DNA of 64,000 nucleotides, taken from the NCBI RefSeq assembly GCF_003315795.1, contig NZ_QMEY01000004.1, positions 186,001 to 250,000 of the forward strand, given 5' to 3'. This document shows, piece after piece, positions 36,410 to 47,662 of the stretch (the first letter of the stretch is position 1; every line of letters begins with the position of its first letter). The translations under genes were made by a program, and so were the position numbers. The stretch is from Spongiactinospora rosea (lineage in GTDB: Bacteria; Actinomycetota; Actinomycetes; Streptosporangiales; Streptosporangiaceae). The notes under the pieces were generated by a model. That model was not told where the DNA came from. It was given only the letters and a program-made list of their open reading frames with translations, and did no database searches.

Positions 36410-37075
36410 ATGCACATCGTGATCATGGGATGCGGGCGGGTGGGCTCCACCCTCGCCCACATCCTCGAAGACAACGGACACTCCGTCGCCATCGTCGACC
36501 GGGACCCGCAGGCGTTCCGGAGGTTGCGCGCGGGCTTTCGCGGCCGGCGGGTGACCGGCATCGGCTTCGACCGCGACGTCCTCGCCGAGGCCGGGATCGG
36601 CACGGCCGGGGCCTATGTCGCGGTCAGCAGCGGAGACAACTCCAACATCATCTCCGCCCGGGTGGCGCGCGAGACCTTCGGCGTGGAGAACGTCGTGGCC
36701 CGCATCTACGACCCGCGCAGGGCCGAGGTCTACCAGCGGCTGGGCATCCCCACGGTGGCCACCGTGCGCTGGACCGCCGACCAGATCCTGCGGCGCATCC
36801 TGCCCGAGGGCGCCGAGCCGTTGTGGCGCGACCCGACCGGCACGATCGTGCTCGCCGAGGTCGCCTGCAACCCCGGCTGGATCGGCACCCGCGCGGCGGC
36901 CGTGGAGGAGGCCACCGGCGTCCGGCTGGCCTTCGTCAACCGGATGGGCGAGGCACTGCTGCCCAAGGCCGACACCGTCGTCCAGGAGGGCGACATCCTG
37001 CACGTGCTGGCCGCGGAGAACGACATGGACCGGATCAACAAGGTGCTCGCCGGCGCACCAGAGGGAGAGCACTGA
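36410..37075 (+). CDS. ceoB: TrkA/CeoB-type potassium uptake regulatory protein
   Basis: A 221-residue protein of two domains: TrkA-N (RCK) Rossmann fold with MHIVIMGCGRVGSTLA and VAIVDRDPQAFRRL, residues 1-135, and TrkA-C, residues 140-221. It binds NAD(H)/ATP and gates a K+ transporter, probably the divergent permease. GGGGGAG lies just before the ATG. The stop overlaps the start of the next gene by 1 bp (TGATG), so the two RCK proteins are made together. Confidence 0.93.
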   Translation: MHIVIMGCGRVGSTLAHILEDNGHSVAIVDRDPQAFRRLRAGFRGRRVTGIGFDRDVLAEAGIGTAGAYVAVSSGDNSNIISARVARETFGVENVVARIYDPRRAEVYQRLGIPTVATVRWTADQILRRILPEGAEPLWRDPTGTIVLAEVACNPGWIGTRAAAVEEATGVRLAFVNRMGEALLPKADTVVQEGDILHVLAAENDMDRINKVLAGAPEGEH

Positions 37076-37734
37076 TGCGCGTGGCCATCGCGGGCGCCGG
37101 GGCGGTGGGCCGGTCCATCGCGGCGGAGCTGCTGGAGAACGGCCACGAGGTGCTGCTCGTGGACAACGACCCCAAGGCCATCAAGATCGACAGTGTGCCG
37201 CGGGCCGAGTGGCTGCTCGCCGACGCCTGCGAGATCTCCTCACTGGACGAGGCCGGGCTCAACAACTGCCATGTGGTGATCGCGGCCAGCGGCGACGACA
37301 AGGTCAACCTGGTGGTCTCGCTGCTGGCCAAGACCGAGTACGGCGTGCCGCGCGTGGTCGCCAGGATCAACCACCCGAAGAACGAGTGGCTGTTCAACGA
37401 GTCGTGGGGGGTGGACGTCGCGGTGTCCACGCCGCGGCTGCTCTCCGCCCTGGTCGAGGAGGCGGTCAGTGTCGGCGATCTGGTCCGGCTGATGACGTTC
37501 CGGCAGGGGCAGGCCAACCTGGTCGAGCTGACCCTGCCCGACGACGCCCCGGTGGTCGGGCAGCGCTCCGGCTCGGTGCCCTGGCCGGCCGACTCGGCGC
37601 TGGTGGCCATCCTGCGCGAGGGCCGGGTGCTGGTGCCGAGCGCGGACGACCCGCTGGAGGCCGGCGACGAGCTGTTGTTCGTGGCCTCCCAGGAGGTCGA
37701 GCAGGAGCTGGCCCAGCTCCTGGCGCCGCACTGA
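37075..37734 (+). CDS. ceoC: TrkA/CeoC-type potassium uptake regulatory protein
   Basis: A 219-residue RCK protein, paralogous to its upstream partner: MRVAIAGAGAVGRSIAAELLENGHEVLLVDND at the N-terminus (dinucleotide-binding GxGxxG), then a C-terminal TrkA-C domain (LVELTLPDDAPVVGQRSGSVPWP). GAGGGAGAG precedes the ATG. The pair probably forms a heteromeric gating ring. Short repeats CGGCCGATCGGCCGATC follow the stop. Confidence 0.93.
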   Translation: MRVAIAGAGAVGRSIAAELLENGHEVLLVDNDPKAIKIDSVPRAEWLLADACEISSLDEAGLNNCHVVIAASGDDKVNLVVSLLAKTEYGVPRVVARINHPKNEWLFNESWGVDVAVSTPRLLSALVEEAVSVGDLVRLMTFRQGQANLVELTLPDDAPVVGQRSGSVPWPADSALVAILREGRVLVPSADDPLEAGDELLFVASQEVEQELAQLLAPH

Positions 37735-37750
37735 TCGGCCGATCGGCCGA

Positions 37751-38452
37751 TCAGGCGGGCTTCTCGTCCTTCAGGGGCCCGAGGGGGGACGCGGGCTGGA
37801 TGGGCGTGCGTCCCCTGGCCAGGACCAGCACCATCGCGCCCAGCGCGGCCACCTGGAGCGGCCAGCCCAGCGCGATCTTGGCCACCCCCATCGCGGCCAC
37901 GCCGTCGTTGCCCCAGATGAGGTAGATGGGAAGCTGCACAATCACCCGGACCAGGCAGGGGATCATCAGCAGCCAGGTCAGCTTGGAGCACAGCCGGACG
38001 ATGCCCGGGTCCTTGCGCCAGCCGGTCGGGTCGCCGGTGACCGAGCCGATCATGAAGCCGACCAGCGGCCAGCGGGTGACCACCGACAGCAGCATGGCCG
38101 CCGCGTAGCCGCCGTTGTAGAGGATGCCGGGAAGGTAGTAGTCCTTGGCCTCTCCGGTGCGGGCGGCGAAGAACGCGCCGATGGCGATGCCGATCAGGCT
38201 GTTGATCACGAACTGCGGGGTGGACCGCTGCACGATCCGCACCGCCAGCAGCAGCACCGCGAGCGCGATGCTGACGATGAGCGAGGTCCGCAGATCCTCC
38301 GAGAGGATCCAGCTCACGGTGAAGGCGATGGTCGGCAGCGCCGCCTCCACGATGCCGCGCTTGCCGCCCAGCGCCTTGGCGAGCTGAGCGCGGACCGCCG
38401 CCTCCACCGTCTCGTACGCGGTGCCACCGGAGGTCGCCTCGGCCGTACTCAT
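37751..38452 (-). CDS. DUF3159 membrane protein
   Basis: A 233-residue protein with about five hydrophobic segments and the DUF3159 landmarks GGKRGIVEAALPTIAFTVSWIL, PQFVINSLIGIAIGAFFAARTGEAKDYYLPGILYNGGYAA, and GDPTGWRKDPGIVRLCSKLTW. Function unknown; conserved next to the Ceo proteins in actinobacteria. ATG chosen; two GTG codons 4 and 5 codons upstream are possible starts. Confidence 0.9.
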   Translation of the reverse strand: MSTAEATSGGTAYETVEAAVRAQLAKALGGKRGIVEAALPTIAFTVSWILSEDLRTSLIVSIALAVLLLAVRIVQRSTPQFVINSLIGIAIGAFFAARTGEAKDYYLPGILYNGGYAAAMLLSVVTRWPLVGFMIGSVTGDPTGWRKDPGIVRLCSKLTWLLMIPCLVRVIVQLPIYLIWGNDGVAAMGVAKIALGWPLQVAALGAMVLVLARGRTPIQPASPLGPLKDEKPA

Positions 38453-38474
38453 CGTGTCGCTCACCACTCCAAGG

Positions 38475-38867
38475 TCACGCGCCGCCCGCAGGGCGAAGCT
38501 CGTATCTGGGGTTGAACATCACCTTGCGCCCATCCTGCAGGCTGACGAGCCCTTCCGCGCGGAGCATGCGGCCCGGCTCGATCCCGGCGATCTTCCGCCG
38601 GCCCAGCCAGACCAGGTCGATCACGTCGGAACCGTCATAGAGCTCGGCCTCCAGTGCTGGAGCGCCACCGCGCGGACGCAAGGTCACCGTCCGTAGCGTA
38701 CCGGCAACGCAGAACCTGCGCCGCCCGCGACACCTGACGATCGGCGTCGCGCCGTGCCGGTCGAGGTCTTCCTGAAGCTCCTCGGCCTCAAGCTCGGCCT
38801 GACTCGTCGTCAGCCGCCGAAAGAACCCGCGAAGTCCCCTGGGTTTGTGGGGTTCTGCCGCACTCAC
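38475..38867 (-). CDS. OB-fold nucleic-acid-binding-domain protein (Rv2694c-like)
   Basis: A 130-residue protein with an OB-like beta barrel in residues 45-125 (RRFCVAGTLRTVTLRP, LEAELYDGSDVIDLVWLGRRKIAGIEPGRMLRAEGLV). The N-terminus (PRGLRGFFRRLTTSQAELEAEELQ) is a basic-to-acidic helix. Conserved actinobacterial gene of unknown role, always near DUF3159 and DUF3710 in my recollection. Very short gap to DUF3159 suggests one operon. Confidence 0.88.
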   Translation of the reverse strand: MSAAEPHKPRGLRGFFRRLTTSQAELEAEELQEDLDRHGATPIVRCRGRRRFCVAGTLRTVTLRPRGGAPALEAELYDGSDVIDLVWLGRRKIAGIEPGRMLRAEGLVSLQDGRKVMFNPRYELRPAGGA

Positions 38868-38947
38868 GGCCTCTCATCCTCTCAACCATGCTGAATCAGC
38901 CTATGCGATGGTATGCGGGCGGCAGGGTCGTCCGGAACGGGCCGTCG

Positions 38948-39619
38948 TCAGCGGGTCTCGGTGATCTCGGGACCGCGCCGGAACGGATCGAGGTCGGGGC
39001 CTTCGCCCTCGGCGTCGTCGCCCGCCGGATGGGTCTCCGGCGGCTGCCGCAGCTCGATGGTGTCCTTGGGCGCCATCGGCCCCTCGCCGCGGACCACGAC
39101 GACGTCACGGACGACCACCTCCAGCGGCTCGGCGGCGGCCTCGTCGGTCGCCGCGCGCCCGCTGAACACGGCGTGCAGCAGCCAGCGGGGGCCGTCCACG
39201 CCGACGTAGCGGACCGTCTGGGCGTCCTGTCCCTCGACCGGGATCCGGCCGATCAGCTCGGTCCCGAAGGAGCCCTCGCGCTCCTCGGTGGTGCCGCCCG
39301 CCTTCTTGACGCCCTCGGCCAGCTCGGCGCGCACCTCGTCCCACAGGCCCGAGGATCTGGGCGCGGCCAGGACGTGCAGTTGCAGCGCGCTCTCGTCCAC
39401 CAGGACGGCGACGCCGACGATCTGCTCGGCCGGGGCGATCAGCCTGATGTCGGAGCCCTCGATGACCGGCAGCAGCAGGCCGCCGAGATCGACCCGGCCG
39501 CGCTCGGGGTAGGACTCGTCGGCGTCCCACGGCCCGGACTCCCTGGCCGGTGCGGGCGCCGGGGCCGGAGCGGCGGCGTCCGCCTCCGGCTCCGCATGAC
39601 GGCGGCGACGTCGGAACAC
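38948..39619 (-). CDS. DUF3710 protein
   Basis: A 223-residue protein with a basic N-terminus (MFRRRRRHAEPEADA), a proline/alanine-rich linker and a DUF3710 core (GRVDLGGLLLPVIEGSDIRLIA, VLVDESALQLHVLAAPRSSGLWDEVRAELAEGVKKAGG, EREGSFGTELIGRIP, VRYVGVDGPRWLLHAVFSG). Unknown function; conserved beside dut. The GTG 10 nt past GAGGAG is preferred over another GTG three codons earlier that sits right against GAGGAG. Confidence 0.9.
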   Translation of the reverse strand: MFRRRRRHAEPEADAAAPAPAPAPARESGPWDADESYPERGRVDLGGLLLPVIEGSDIRLIAPAEQIVGVAVLVDESALQLHVLAAPRSSGLWDEVRAELAEGVKKAGGTTEEREGSFGTELIGRIPVEGQDAQTVRYVGVDGPRWLLHAVFSGRAATDEAAAEPLEVVVRDVVVVRGEGPMAPKDTIELRQPPETHPAGDDAEGEGPDLDPFRRGPEITETR

Positions 39620-39644
39620 TTTCCTCACGCTCCTCGCAAACGTT

Positions 39645-40079
39645 TCAGCGACCGGTCGACCCGAATCCCCCGGTGCCCCGCACCGACTCGGGCAACCGCT
39701 CGACCTCCTGGAAATCCGCCCGCTCCACCCGCTGGAAGACGAGCTGGGCGATGCGGTCACCGCGCCGCAGCAGCACTGGCTCCTTGGCGTCGGTGTTGAG
39801 CAGTGTCACGCGTATCTCGCCACGGTATCCCGCGTCGATGGTCCCTGGCCCGTTGACCATCGCGACACCGTGCCTGGCGGCCAGCCCCGAGCGGGGGTGG
39901 ACGAACGCCGCGTAACCCTCGGGCAGCGCGATGGCCAGGCCGGTGCCGATCACCGCCCGCTCCCCCGGTTGCAGCTCGACGTCGTGCGCGGCGTACAGGT
40001 CGGCGCCGGCGTCGCCGGGACGGGCGTAGGACGGCACGGGCAGGCCCTGGTCCAGCCGCTTGATCAGCACACCGATCAT
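39645..40079 (-). CDS. dut: Deoxyuridine 5'-triphosphate nucleotidohydrolase
   Basis: A 144-residue trimeric dUTPase that hydrolyses dUTP to dUMP and PPi, keeping uracil out of DNA. All five motifs are present: [41 protein letters not shown] and the C-terminal [10 protein letters not shown] that closes the active site. It ends 25 bp before DUF3710, the usual actinobacterial pairing. Confidence 0.97.
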   Translation of the reverse strand: MIGVLIKRLDQGLPVPSYARPGDAGADLYAAHDVELQPGERAVIGTGLAIALPEGYAAFVHPRSGLAARHGVAMVNGPGTIDAGYRGEIRVTLLNTDAKEPVLLRRGDRIAQLVFQRVERADFQEVERLPESVRGTGGFGSTGR

Positions 40080-40160
40080 GCGGCGGCCTCACGCGGGACG
40101 CTCTTCACCATGGAACGGGTCACGCTGCGGAACACTACCGGCACCGGGCACTCGCTCGGG

Positions 40161-41390
40161 CTACTCCTGGCCGTTGTCGTGTCTTCCGCCGCCCGCGGGC
40201 TCCTTCGGCGGGGGCTCGCCGCCGTCGCCAGGGGCCGCGTCGGCGGGCTCAGCCGGGGGCTCCCCGGCCGGTTCGGTGGCCGGTTCGGTGGCCGGTTCGG
40301 TACGGCTCGCGGAAGGGGGCGGGAGCTCGGCGGGCGGGTCGCCGCGCAGCTCGGGCAGCGCCCGGTAGATCACCGCGGCGATCGGCACGGCCACCGCCGC
40401 GCCGGTGATCCCGGCCAGCACACCGCCGACGGCCAGCACCAGGATCACGGCCAGCGGGTGGAAGTTGACCGCCCGGCCGACGATCAGCGGCTGCAGCACG
40501 TGGTTTTCCAGTTGCTGCTCCACGACCAGGATGCCGACGAAGACCAGGGCCAGGAGGGGCCCCTGCGAGCCCAGGGTGACCAGCGTGGCCAGGCCGCCCG
40601 CGATGAAGATGCCGACGATCGGGATGAAGCTGGCGAAGAAGATGAGCACCGCCAGCGGCGCCCAGAGCGGCACTCCCATCCCGGCGAGCACGATGCCCAT
40701 GATGACGCCGTGGACGGCGGCCACCGCCACCGTGCCCTGGACGTACTGGGAAAGGGTCTCCCAGGCGGCCCTGCCCGCCCGGTCCACGCGCGGGGCGACG
40801 CCGCCGAAGCCACGCAGCACCCACGCCCAGATCCGGTCACCGTCCTTGAGCAGGAAGAACGTCACGAACAGCAGCAGCACCAGGGACGCCAGCACCTCGA
40901 CGGCCACCGTCGCGCCGGTCAGCACGGTGTTGCCGATCACCGCCTGCTGCGTGGTGATCAGGTCGGTGATCTGGTCGACCCACTTCTGGATCTGCGCCTG
41001 CTGGAGGTGCAGCGGCCCGGTGATCAGCCACTCCTGGACCTCCTCGACCGACTTCTTGAGCTGGGCGACCAGGCGGGGGAACTCCTCGTTGGCCCGGGCA
41101 CCGACGATCCAGCCGGTGCCGACGAGGATGGCGAAGGCGAGCAGCATGGTCGCCCAGGTGGCCCAGATGGGCCGCAGCCCGGCCTTGCGCAGCCGCTTGG
41201 TGATGGGGAACAGCAGCGCCGCCAGCAGCAGCGCGATCGCCACCGGCAGGGCCACGAACCGGAGGGTCGCGACGGCCTGCGCGAAGTAGTGGACCACGAC
41301 TCCCAGCAGGATGAGACACGCGCTCCACGCCGCCATCTTGGCCAGAACCGGGGGCACGAGACGTGTCAGTCGCCGTGGGTCGGAGATCAC
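40161..41390 (-). CDS. AI-2E family transporter (PerM-like)
   Basis: A 409-residue protein with about eight helices, including FVALPVAIALLLAALLFPITKRL near the N-terminus and the family pattern WAPLAVLIFFASFIPIVGIFIAGGLATLVTLGSQGPLLALVFVGILVVEQQLENHVLQPLIVGRAVNFHPLAVILVLAVGG. The C-terminal tail has Glu-Pro-Ala-Thr repeats and is disordered. AI-2 export is shown only for some members; here the cargo is unknown. Starts with GTG and a weak ribosome-binding site. Confidence 0.92.
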   Translation of the reverse strand: MISDPRRLTRLVPPVLAKMAAWSACLILLGVVVHYFAQAVATLRFVALPVAIALLLAALLFPITKRLRKAGLRPIWATWATMLLAFAILVGTGWIVGARANEEFPRLVAQLKKSVEEVQEWLITGPLHLQQAQIQKWVDQITDLITTQQAVIGNTVLTGATVAVEVLASLVLLLFVTFFLLKDGDRIWAWVLRGFGGVAPRVDRAGRAAWETLSQYVQGTVAVAAVHGVIMGIVLAGMGVPLWAPLAVLIFFASFIPIVGIFIAGGLATLVTLGSQGPLLALVFVGILVVEQQLENHVLQPLIVGRAVNFHPLAVILVLAVGGVLAGITGAAVAVPIAAVIYRALPELRGDPPAELPPPSASRTEPATEPATEPAGEPPAEPADAAPGDGGEPPPKEPAGGGRHDNGQE

Positions 41391-41502
41391 GCATTACAGC
41401 CTGGCACGTCTGGAACCGGAACGCGCGCCGGATTTCGCACGGGATGGCCACCGAGGGCGAGAGGTTGCTCACTCCCCGCCCCCGGCGGCGCACCCACGCC
41501 GG

Positions 41503-44016
41503 TCAGTCGGCGGCCAGGATCACCTCTACGGCGGGGGCGGAGTCCGGGTCCAGGACGAACTCCTCGACGTTGCCCGCGGCGCACAGGTCGTCCTGGGCGT
41601 GCCGGGCGAGGACGGCGGCCGGGCCGGTGACGGTGAGGCGGGCGACCTCGGACCGCATCGACCGCTTGGCCTCCGACTTGGCCTTGCGGACCTGGGCGAG
41701 GACGGCGGCCACGGCGGCCAGCACCTCGGGGTCACCGCCGGTGCCGGTGTCGGCGGGGACCGGCCAGTAGGAGCGGTGGACCGACCCGTCACGCCACCAG
41801 GACCAGACCTCCTCGGTGACGAACGGCATGAACGGCGCGAACAACCGCAACTGCACGTCGAGCGCCCGGCGCAGCGCGGCACGGGCGGACCCGGCTCCCG
41901 CGTCGGAGCCGTACGCCCGGCTCTTGACCAGCTCCAGGTAGTCGTCGCAGAACTCCCAGAAGAACCGCTCCGCGGCCTCCAGGGCGCGGGTGTGGTCATA
42001 CCCCTCGAAGGCGGCGGTGGCCTCCTCGACCACGCCGCGCAGCCGGGCCAGCATCGAGAGGTCCAGCGGCTCGGTGATGGGGTCGTCGGTGGCGCCGCCG
42101 AACCCGAGCACGAACTTGGACGCGTTGAGGATCTTGACGGCCAGCCGCCGCCCGATCTTGAGCTGTCCCGCCTCGTACGCGGTGTCCACGCCGAGCCTGC
42201 CGCCCGCGGCCCAGTAGCGCACCGAGTCGGCGCCGTGCTGCTCGATCAGCGCGAGCGGCGTGACCACGTTGCCCTTGGACTTGGACATCTTCTTGCGGTC
42301 GGGGTCGAGCACCCAGCCGGAGATCGCAGCGTTGGACCACGGCAGCCGGTCGTGCTCCAGGTGCGACCTGACGGCGGTGGAGAACAGCCAGGTGCGGATG
42401 ATCTCGTGCGCCTGCGCCCGCAGGTCCATCGGCGTGACCTGGTGGTACAGCGCGTCGTCCGCGCCCCAGCGGGCCGCGATCTCCGGCGTCAGCGACGAGG
42501 TGGCCCAGGTGTCCATGACGTCGGGGTCGCCGGTGAAGCCGCCCGCCTTGCCGCGCTGGTCCTCGGTGTAGCCGGGCGGCACGTCGTCGGCGGGGTCGAT
42601 CGGCAGGGTGTCCTCGGCGGGCAGGATCGGCCGGTCGTGGATCGGGTGGCCCGCGTCGTCGAGGGGGTACCACACCGGGATGGGCACGCCGAAGAACCGC
42701 TGCCGGGAGATCAGCCAGTCGCCGGCCAGCCCCTCCACCCAGTTGTCGTAGCGGACCCGCATCCGCGGCGGGTGCCAGGCCAGCTCGGCTCCCCGGGCGA
42801 GCAGTGCCCGGCGCAGCTCGGGGTCGCGCCCGCCGTTGCGGATGTACCACTGCCGGGTGGTGACGATCTCCAGCGGCCGGTCGCCGCGCTCGTAGAACTT
42901 CACCGGCCGGGGCTCCCCGGTGAGGTCGCCGCTCTCGCGGAGCATGGCCACCATCCGCTCGCGCGCCGCGCCGACCGTGCGGCCCGCGACCTCCGAGTAG
43001 GGGCCCGCGGGCACGCCCTGCGGCGGCTCGGGCAGCAGCCTGCCGTCCCAGCCGATCACCGGGCGGGTGGGCAGATCCAGCTCGCGCCACCAGGTGACGT
43101 CGGTGATGTCGCCGAAGGTGCAGATCATCGCGATGCCCGAGCCCTTGTCCGGCTCGGCCAGGCGGTGCGCGACGACCGGGACCTGCACGCCGAACACCGG
43201 CGTGGTCACCGACCGGCCGAACAGCGGCCGGTAGCGCTCGTCGTCGGGATGGGCGACCAGCGCCACGCAGGCCGGCAGCAGCTCGGGGCGGGTCGTCTCG
43301 ATCTCCACCCGGCCGCCGTCGGGCCGGTGGAAGGAGATCCGGTGGAAGGCCCCGCTCTGCTCGCGGTCCTCCAGCTCGGCCTGGGCGACGGCGGTGCGGA
43401 AGGTGACGTCCCACAGCGTGGGGGCCTCGGCCAGGTACGCCTCGCCGCGCGCCAGGTTGCGCAGGAAGGCGCGCTGGGACACCGCCCGGGAGTGGTCGCC
43501 GATGGTGGTGTAGAGCAGCGACCAGTCGACCGACAGGCCGACCCGCCGCCACACCTCCTCGAACGCCTGCTCGTCGATCTCGGTGAGCCGGTGGCACAGC
43601 TCCACGAAGTTGCGCCGCGAGATCGGCACCTCGGTCTTGCCCGGCTTGGCGGGCGGCTCGAAGTCGGGGTCGTACGGCATGGCCGGGTCGCACCGCACGC
43701 CGAAGTGGTTCTGCACCCGCCGCTCGGTCGGCAGGCCGTTGTCGTCCCAGCCGATGGGGTAGAACACGGTCTTGCCGCGCATGCGATGGAAGCGGGCGGT
43801 GATGTCGGTGTGGGTGTAGGAAAGGACGTGACCGATGTGCAGGGACCCGGAGACGGTCGGCGGCGGCGTGTCGATGGAGTAGATCTCCTCGCGGGGCCGC
43901 GCCCGGTCGAACCGGTAGGTGCCCTGCGCCTCCCAGCAGGCTACCCATACCGCTTCGAGCCCATCGAGAGCAGGTTTCTCGGGCACGGCGGGATAGCGCG
44001 ATCGCTGTTCGGTCAT
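41503..44016 (-). CDS. valS: Valyl-tRNA synthetase
   Basis: An 837-residue class I synthetase that charges tRNA-Val. The HIGH motif is in [18 protein letters not shown] and KMSKS in [14 protein letters not shown]. The CP1 editing domain is present, and the C-terminal anticodon-binding domain has [13 protein letters not shown]. The AGGGA ribosome-binding site fits the ATG. The C-terminal coiled-coil arm is short, so the protein is near the lower end of ValS length. Divergent from the DUF4235 gene. Confidence 0.97.
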   Translation of the reverse strand: MTEQRSRYPAVPEKPALDGLEAVWVACWEAQGTYRFDRARPREEIYSIDTPPPTVSGSLHIGHVLSYTHTDITARFHRMRGKTVFYPIGWDDNGLPTERRVQNHFGVRCDPAMPYDPDFEPPAKPGKTEVPISRRNFVELCHRLTEIDEQAFEEVWRRVGLSVDWSLLYTTIGDHSRAVSQRAFLRNLARGEAYLAEAPTLWDVTFRTAVAQAELEDREQSGAFHRISFHRPDGGRVEIETTRPELLPACVALVAHPDDERYRPLFGRSVTTPVFGVQVPVVAHRLAEPDKGSGIAMICTFGDITDVTWWRELDLPTRPVIGWDGRLLPEPPQGVPAGPYSEVAGRTVGAARERMVAMLRESGDLTGEPRPVKFYERGDRPLEIVTTRQWYIRNGGRDPELRRALLARGAELAWHPPRMRVRYDNWVEGLAGDWLISRQRFFGVPIPVWYPLDDAGHPIHDRPILPAEDTLPIDPADDVPPGYTEDQRGKAGGFTGDPDVMDTWATSSLTPEIAARWGADDALYHQVTPMDLRAQAHEIIRTWLFSTAVRSHLEHDRLPWSNAAISGWVLDPDRKKMSKSKGNVVTPLALIEQHGADSVRYWAAGGRLGVDTAYEAGQLKIGRRLAVKILNASKFVLGFGGATDDPITEPLDLSMLARLRGVVEEATAAFEGYDHTRALEAAERFFWEFCDDYLELVKSRAYGSDAGAGSARAALRRALDVQLRLFAPFMPFVTEEVWSWWRDGSVHRSYWPVPADTGTGGDPEVLAAVAAVLAQVRKAKSEAKRSMRSEVARLTVTGPAAVLARHAQDDLCAAGNVEEFVLDPDSAPAVEVILAAD

Positions 44017-44088
44017 GCGTCCCTATGGTAGTCCGGGGACCTGCCCGGACGGGCTAGGGTTTTCGCATACGGAAGGGGGAAGGCAGCT

Positions 44089-44400
44089 ATGGCCGACAAG
44101 GCGGAGAAGCCGGATCTGGCGTGGCGCGCCATCGGAGGGCTGGTCGCGCTGGGCGTGGGTTTCGCCACGCGCAAGGCCATCGAGTTCGGCTGGCAGAAGG
44201 CGACGGGCAAGAAGCCGCCCGCCGACCCCGACTCGCCGGACATCGGCATGGCCGAGGCGATCGGCTACGCCGTGGTGACCGCGGTGGGCATGGAAGTGGC
44301 CCGGATCGTGGCGACCCGGGCCGCGGCCAGGCGCTACCGGGCGTGGTCGGCGCGTAGCGAGGCCAAGGCCATCGCCCAGGCCGCCACGCCCAAGGCGTGA
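44089..44400 (+). CDS. DUF4235 protein
   Basis: A 103-residue protein with a first hydrophobic segment (AWRAIGGLVALGVGFATRKAIEFGWQKATGKKPP) and the conserved EAIGYAVVTAVGMEVARIVATRAAARRY. The family is a small actinobacterial membrane-associated protein of unknown function. GAAGG lies upstream of the ATG. Convergent with otsA, 9 bp apart. Confidence 0.92.
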   Translation: MADKAEKPDLAWRAIGGLVALGVGFATRKAIEFGWQKATGKKPPADPDSPDIGMAEAIGYAVVTAVGMEVARIVATRAAARRYRAWSARSEAKAIAQAATPKA

Positions 44401-44409
44401 GGACCGGCC

Positions 44410-45786
<1,377 letters not shown>

Positions 45787-45878
45787 GCTTCCTCCAATGG
45801 TCGGCTACGACCACCTTACGAAAAGGACACACACCGCTTCTGATCGGCTACCGGACGAACGCGTAGGAACGGCATAAA

Positions 45879-45896
45879 ACCCGGCTTCAGGCGGGT
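45879..45896 (-). terminator. Weak hairpin after the EcsC-like gene region
   Basis: On the minus strand ACCCG pairs with CGGGT followed by TTTT, with one inner mismatch. It lies between the EcsC-like gene's stop (45975) and the start of otsA (45786), about 80 nt past that stop. Short stem, so only moderate support. Confidence 0.4.
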
Positions 45897-45974
45897 CCCA
45901 ATCCGGCCGCGTCGCAGGTCGCCGCGTACGGCGTGACCTGCAGCATTCCTACCCACGGAACGCGCGAGACGACC

Positions 45975-46985
45975 TCAGCCGGAGGTGATCTCCCGCCGCG
46001 CCGCCGAGGCGCCCTCGGGCAGCGCGCCCCGCTTGCGCAGGTCGTCGCGCACCGCGGTGGCCAGCCGCTTGGTGGCGGCGTGGTTGAGGGTGCCGCCCGC
46101 GACCGCGCCGGTCAGGAAGGGACCGAGGGTGGTCAGATGGCGGCCGAGGGTGCGCATCATGCGGTTACGCAGCGCGGTCTTGGCCGCGGTGCCGAGTGCC
46201 AGGGTGACCGAGCCGGGCGCGAGGGGGTCGACGCCGCGCTGCTTGGACCACGCGATGGCGAAGGCGAGGGCGCGCTGCCCGCCGTTGCCGGGCACCTCCA
46301 CGCCGTACACCTCGTGCAGCTCCGCGATGAGCTTGGTCTCGATGGCCGCCACCACGAGCGTCTCAGCGACCAGCTGGGCGGGCGCGGACAGCAGCAGCGG
46401 AGGGGCGGCGAACTGGGCCATCGCGAGCGCGCCGCCGACGGCGCCGACGGCCGTCGTGGCCTTCGCCGCGGTGCGGACGAGATCGTCGGCCAGGGCCTCG
46501 CCGGTGAGCCCGTAGTGGTGTTCCTCAAGTGTGCGCAGATCGCGTACGGGGACCCGGGGCGCCGTGGCCAGGTAGACGTCGGCCAGCCACCGGCCGCGGC
46601 CCGCGCCGGTCTCCTTGGCCTTCCTGCCCGCCGTGACCAGGGCGGCCGTCAGTCGGCCGAGCACTCGCCCGCGTTCGGCGCGGTCCAGCTCGCCGGGCCG
46701 GGTCAGCCGGCCCACGAGCACCGCGACCTCGTCGTGCGGCTCGTCGTGCTCGCCATCCTGCGCGTCCCGCGCGGCGGGGTCCCGGTCGTCGTCACGGGAC
46801 TCGCCGGCACCGGCGGAGCCGTGCTCCAGGCCGTGCCGGGGACGCTCGCCGGTGGACTCGGCGGGTCGATCGGGCGGGCCCGGCTGGACGGAATCGGACG
46901 ACCCGGGCATGCTCACGGGTTCGTCCGGCGTCCGGCCGGGCTCGCCGACGTCGTCACTCGACGGCCGATCCGCTTTGTCTGTCAC
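45975..46985 (-). CDS. EcsC-like membrane-associated protein
   Basis: A 336-residue protein: an acidic, disordered N-terminus (about 1-95, rich in Asp/Pro/Arg), then a helical domain with hydrophobic runs (TAVGAVGGALAMAQFAAPPLLLSAPAQLVAETLVVAAIETKLIAELHEVYG) and a C-terminal Gly-rich helix pair (LGPFLTGAVAGGTLNHAATKRLATAVRDDL). The C-terminal pattern recalls EcsC proteins, but I assign this weakly. GTG start with AGGGAGG. Function unknown. Confidence 0.75.
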   Translation of the reverse strand: MTDKADRPSSDDVGEPGRTPDEPVSMPGSSDSVQPGPPDRPAESTGERPRHGLEHGSAGAGESRDDDRDPAARDAQDGEHDEPHDEVAVLVGRLTRPGELDRAERGRVLGRLTAALVTAGRKAKETGAGRGRWLADVYLATAPRVPVRDLRTLEEHHYGLTGEALADDLVRTAAKATTAVGAVGGALAMAQFAAPPLLLSAPAQLVAETLVVAAIETKLIAELHEVYGVEVPGNGGQRALAFAIAWSKQRGVDPLAPGSVTLALGTAAKTALRNRMMRTLGRHLTTLGPFLTGAVAGGTLNHAATKRLATAVRDDLRKRGALPEGASAARREITSG

Positions 46986-47018
46986 GCTGCGGAGCCTCCC
47001 TCAAATCCGTCGGGACGA

Positions 47019-47318
47019 TCAGGCGGCGCACTCCCGGCAGATCTGCTCCCCGCCCTTCTCGGCGGCGAGCTGGCTCCTGTGGTGCACCAGGAAGCAGCGC
47101 GCGCAGGTGAACTCGTCGGCCTGACGAGGAATCACCCGGAGCGACAGCTCCTCGTTGGACAGGTCCGCACCGGGCAGCTCAAGCGACTCGGCGAGGTCGG
47201 TCTCGTCGATGTCGATGCTGCCGGACGACTTGTCCGTACGGCGAGCCTGAAGCTCCTGGAGGCTGTCCTCGTTGAGGTCGTCGTCCGTCTTCCGTGGGCT
47301 GTCGTAGTCGGTAGCCAT
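47019..47318 (-). CDS. DUF4193 zinc-ribbon protein (Rv2699c-like)
   Basis: A 99-residue acidic protein with the DUF4193 pattern MATDYDSPRKTDDDLNEDSLQELQARR and two C-terminal cysteine pairs, CARC and CREC, that probably bind zinc. Highly conserved in actinobacteria and essential-looking in mycobacteria; function unknown. GGAGAAGG lies before the ATG. Confidence 0.95.
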   Translation of the reverse strand: MATDYDSPRKTDDDLNEDSLQELQARRTDKSSGSIDIDETDLAESLELPGADLSNEELSLRVIPRQADEFTCARCFLVHHRSQLAAEKGGEQICRECAA

Positions 47319-47662
47319 CCTTCTCCATCCCCCTCATCTATCTGTCTGCGCACCGTCGCGCGCTTATAACGTCCGGGAGCCCCATCTTTGTGCCCGAAAG
47401 GTCCGAGAGATTTGTGCTTCGGTACCCCGCGATGACAACCACTGAACCTCCCTCACGCGTGTGAGCCGCCGCCAATGGGAGCAGTTAGCCAAATATGGCG
47501 GAAACCACAGCATTGACGCCATGCAGCACCGTGTTCGACGGCACATCCAACCACATGTACGGCGCGAACGAGACGCCCCCCGCCGGATGAAGCGCCGGAT
47601 ACGCCCTCAGGTGCACCGCCCGCTCGTCCCACCCCGTATGTCAGCCCTCCCCTCGGGGCCGG
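47319..47662. other. Intergenic, no gene seen
   Basis: 344 bp upstream of DUF4193 and downstream of the histidine kinase. No frame is supported on either strand. In mycobacteria a DUF3093 gene lies in this neighbourhood; I see no trace of it here. Confidence 0.45.
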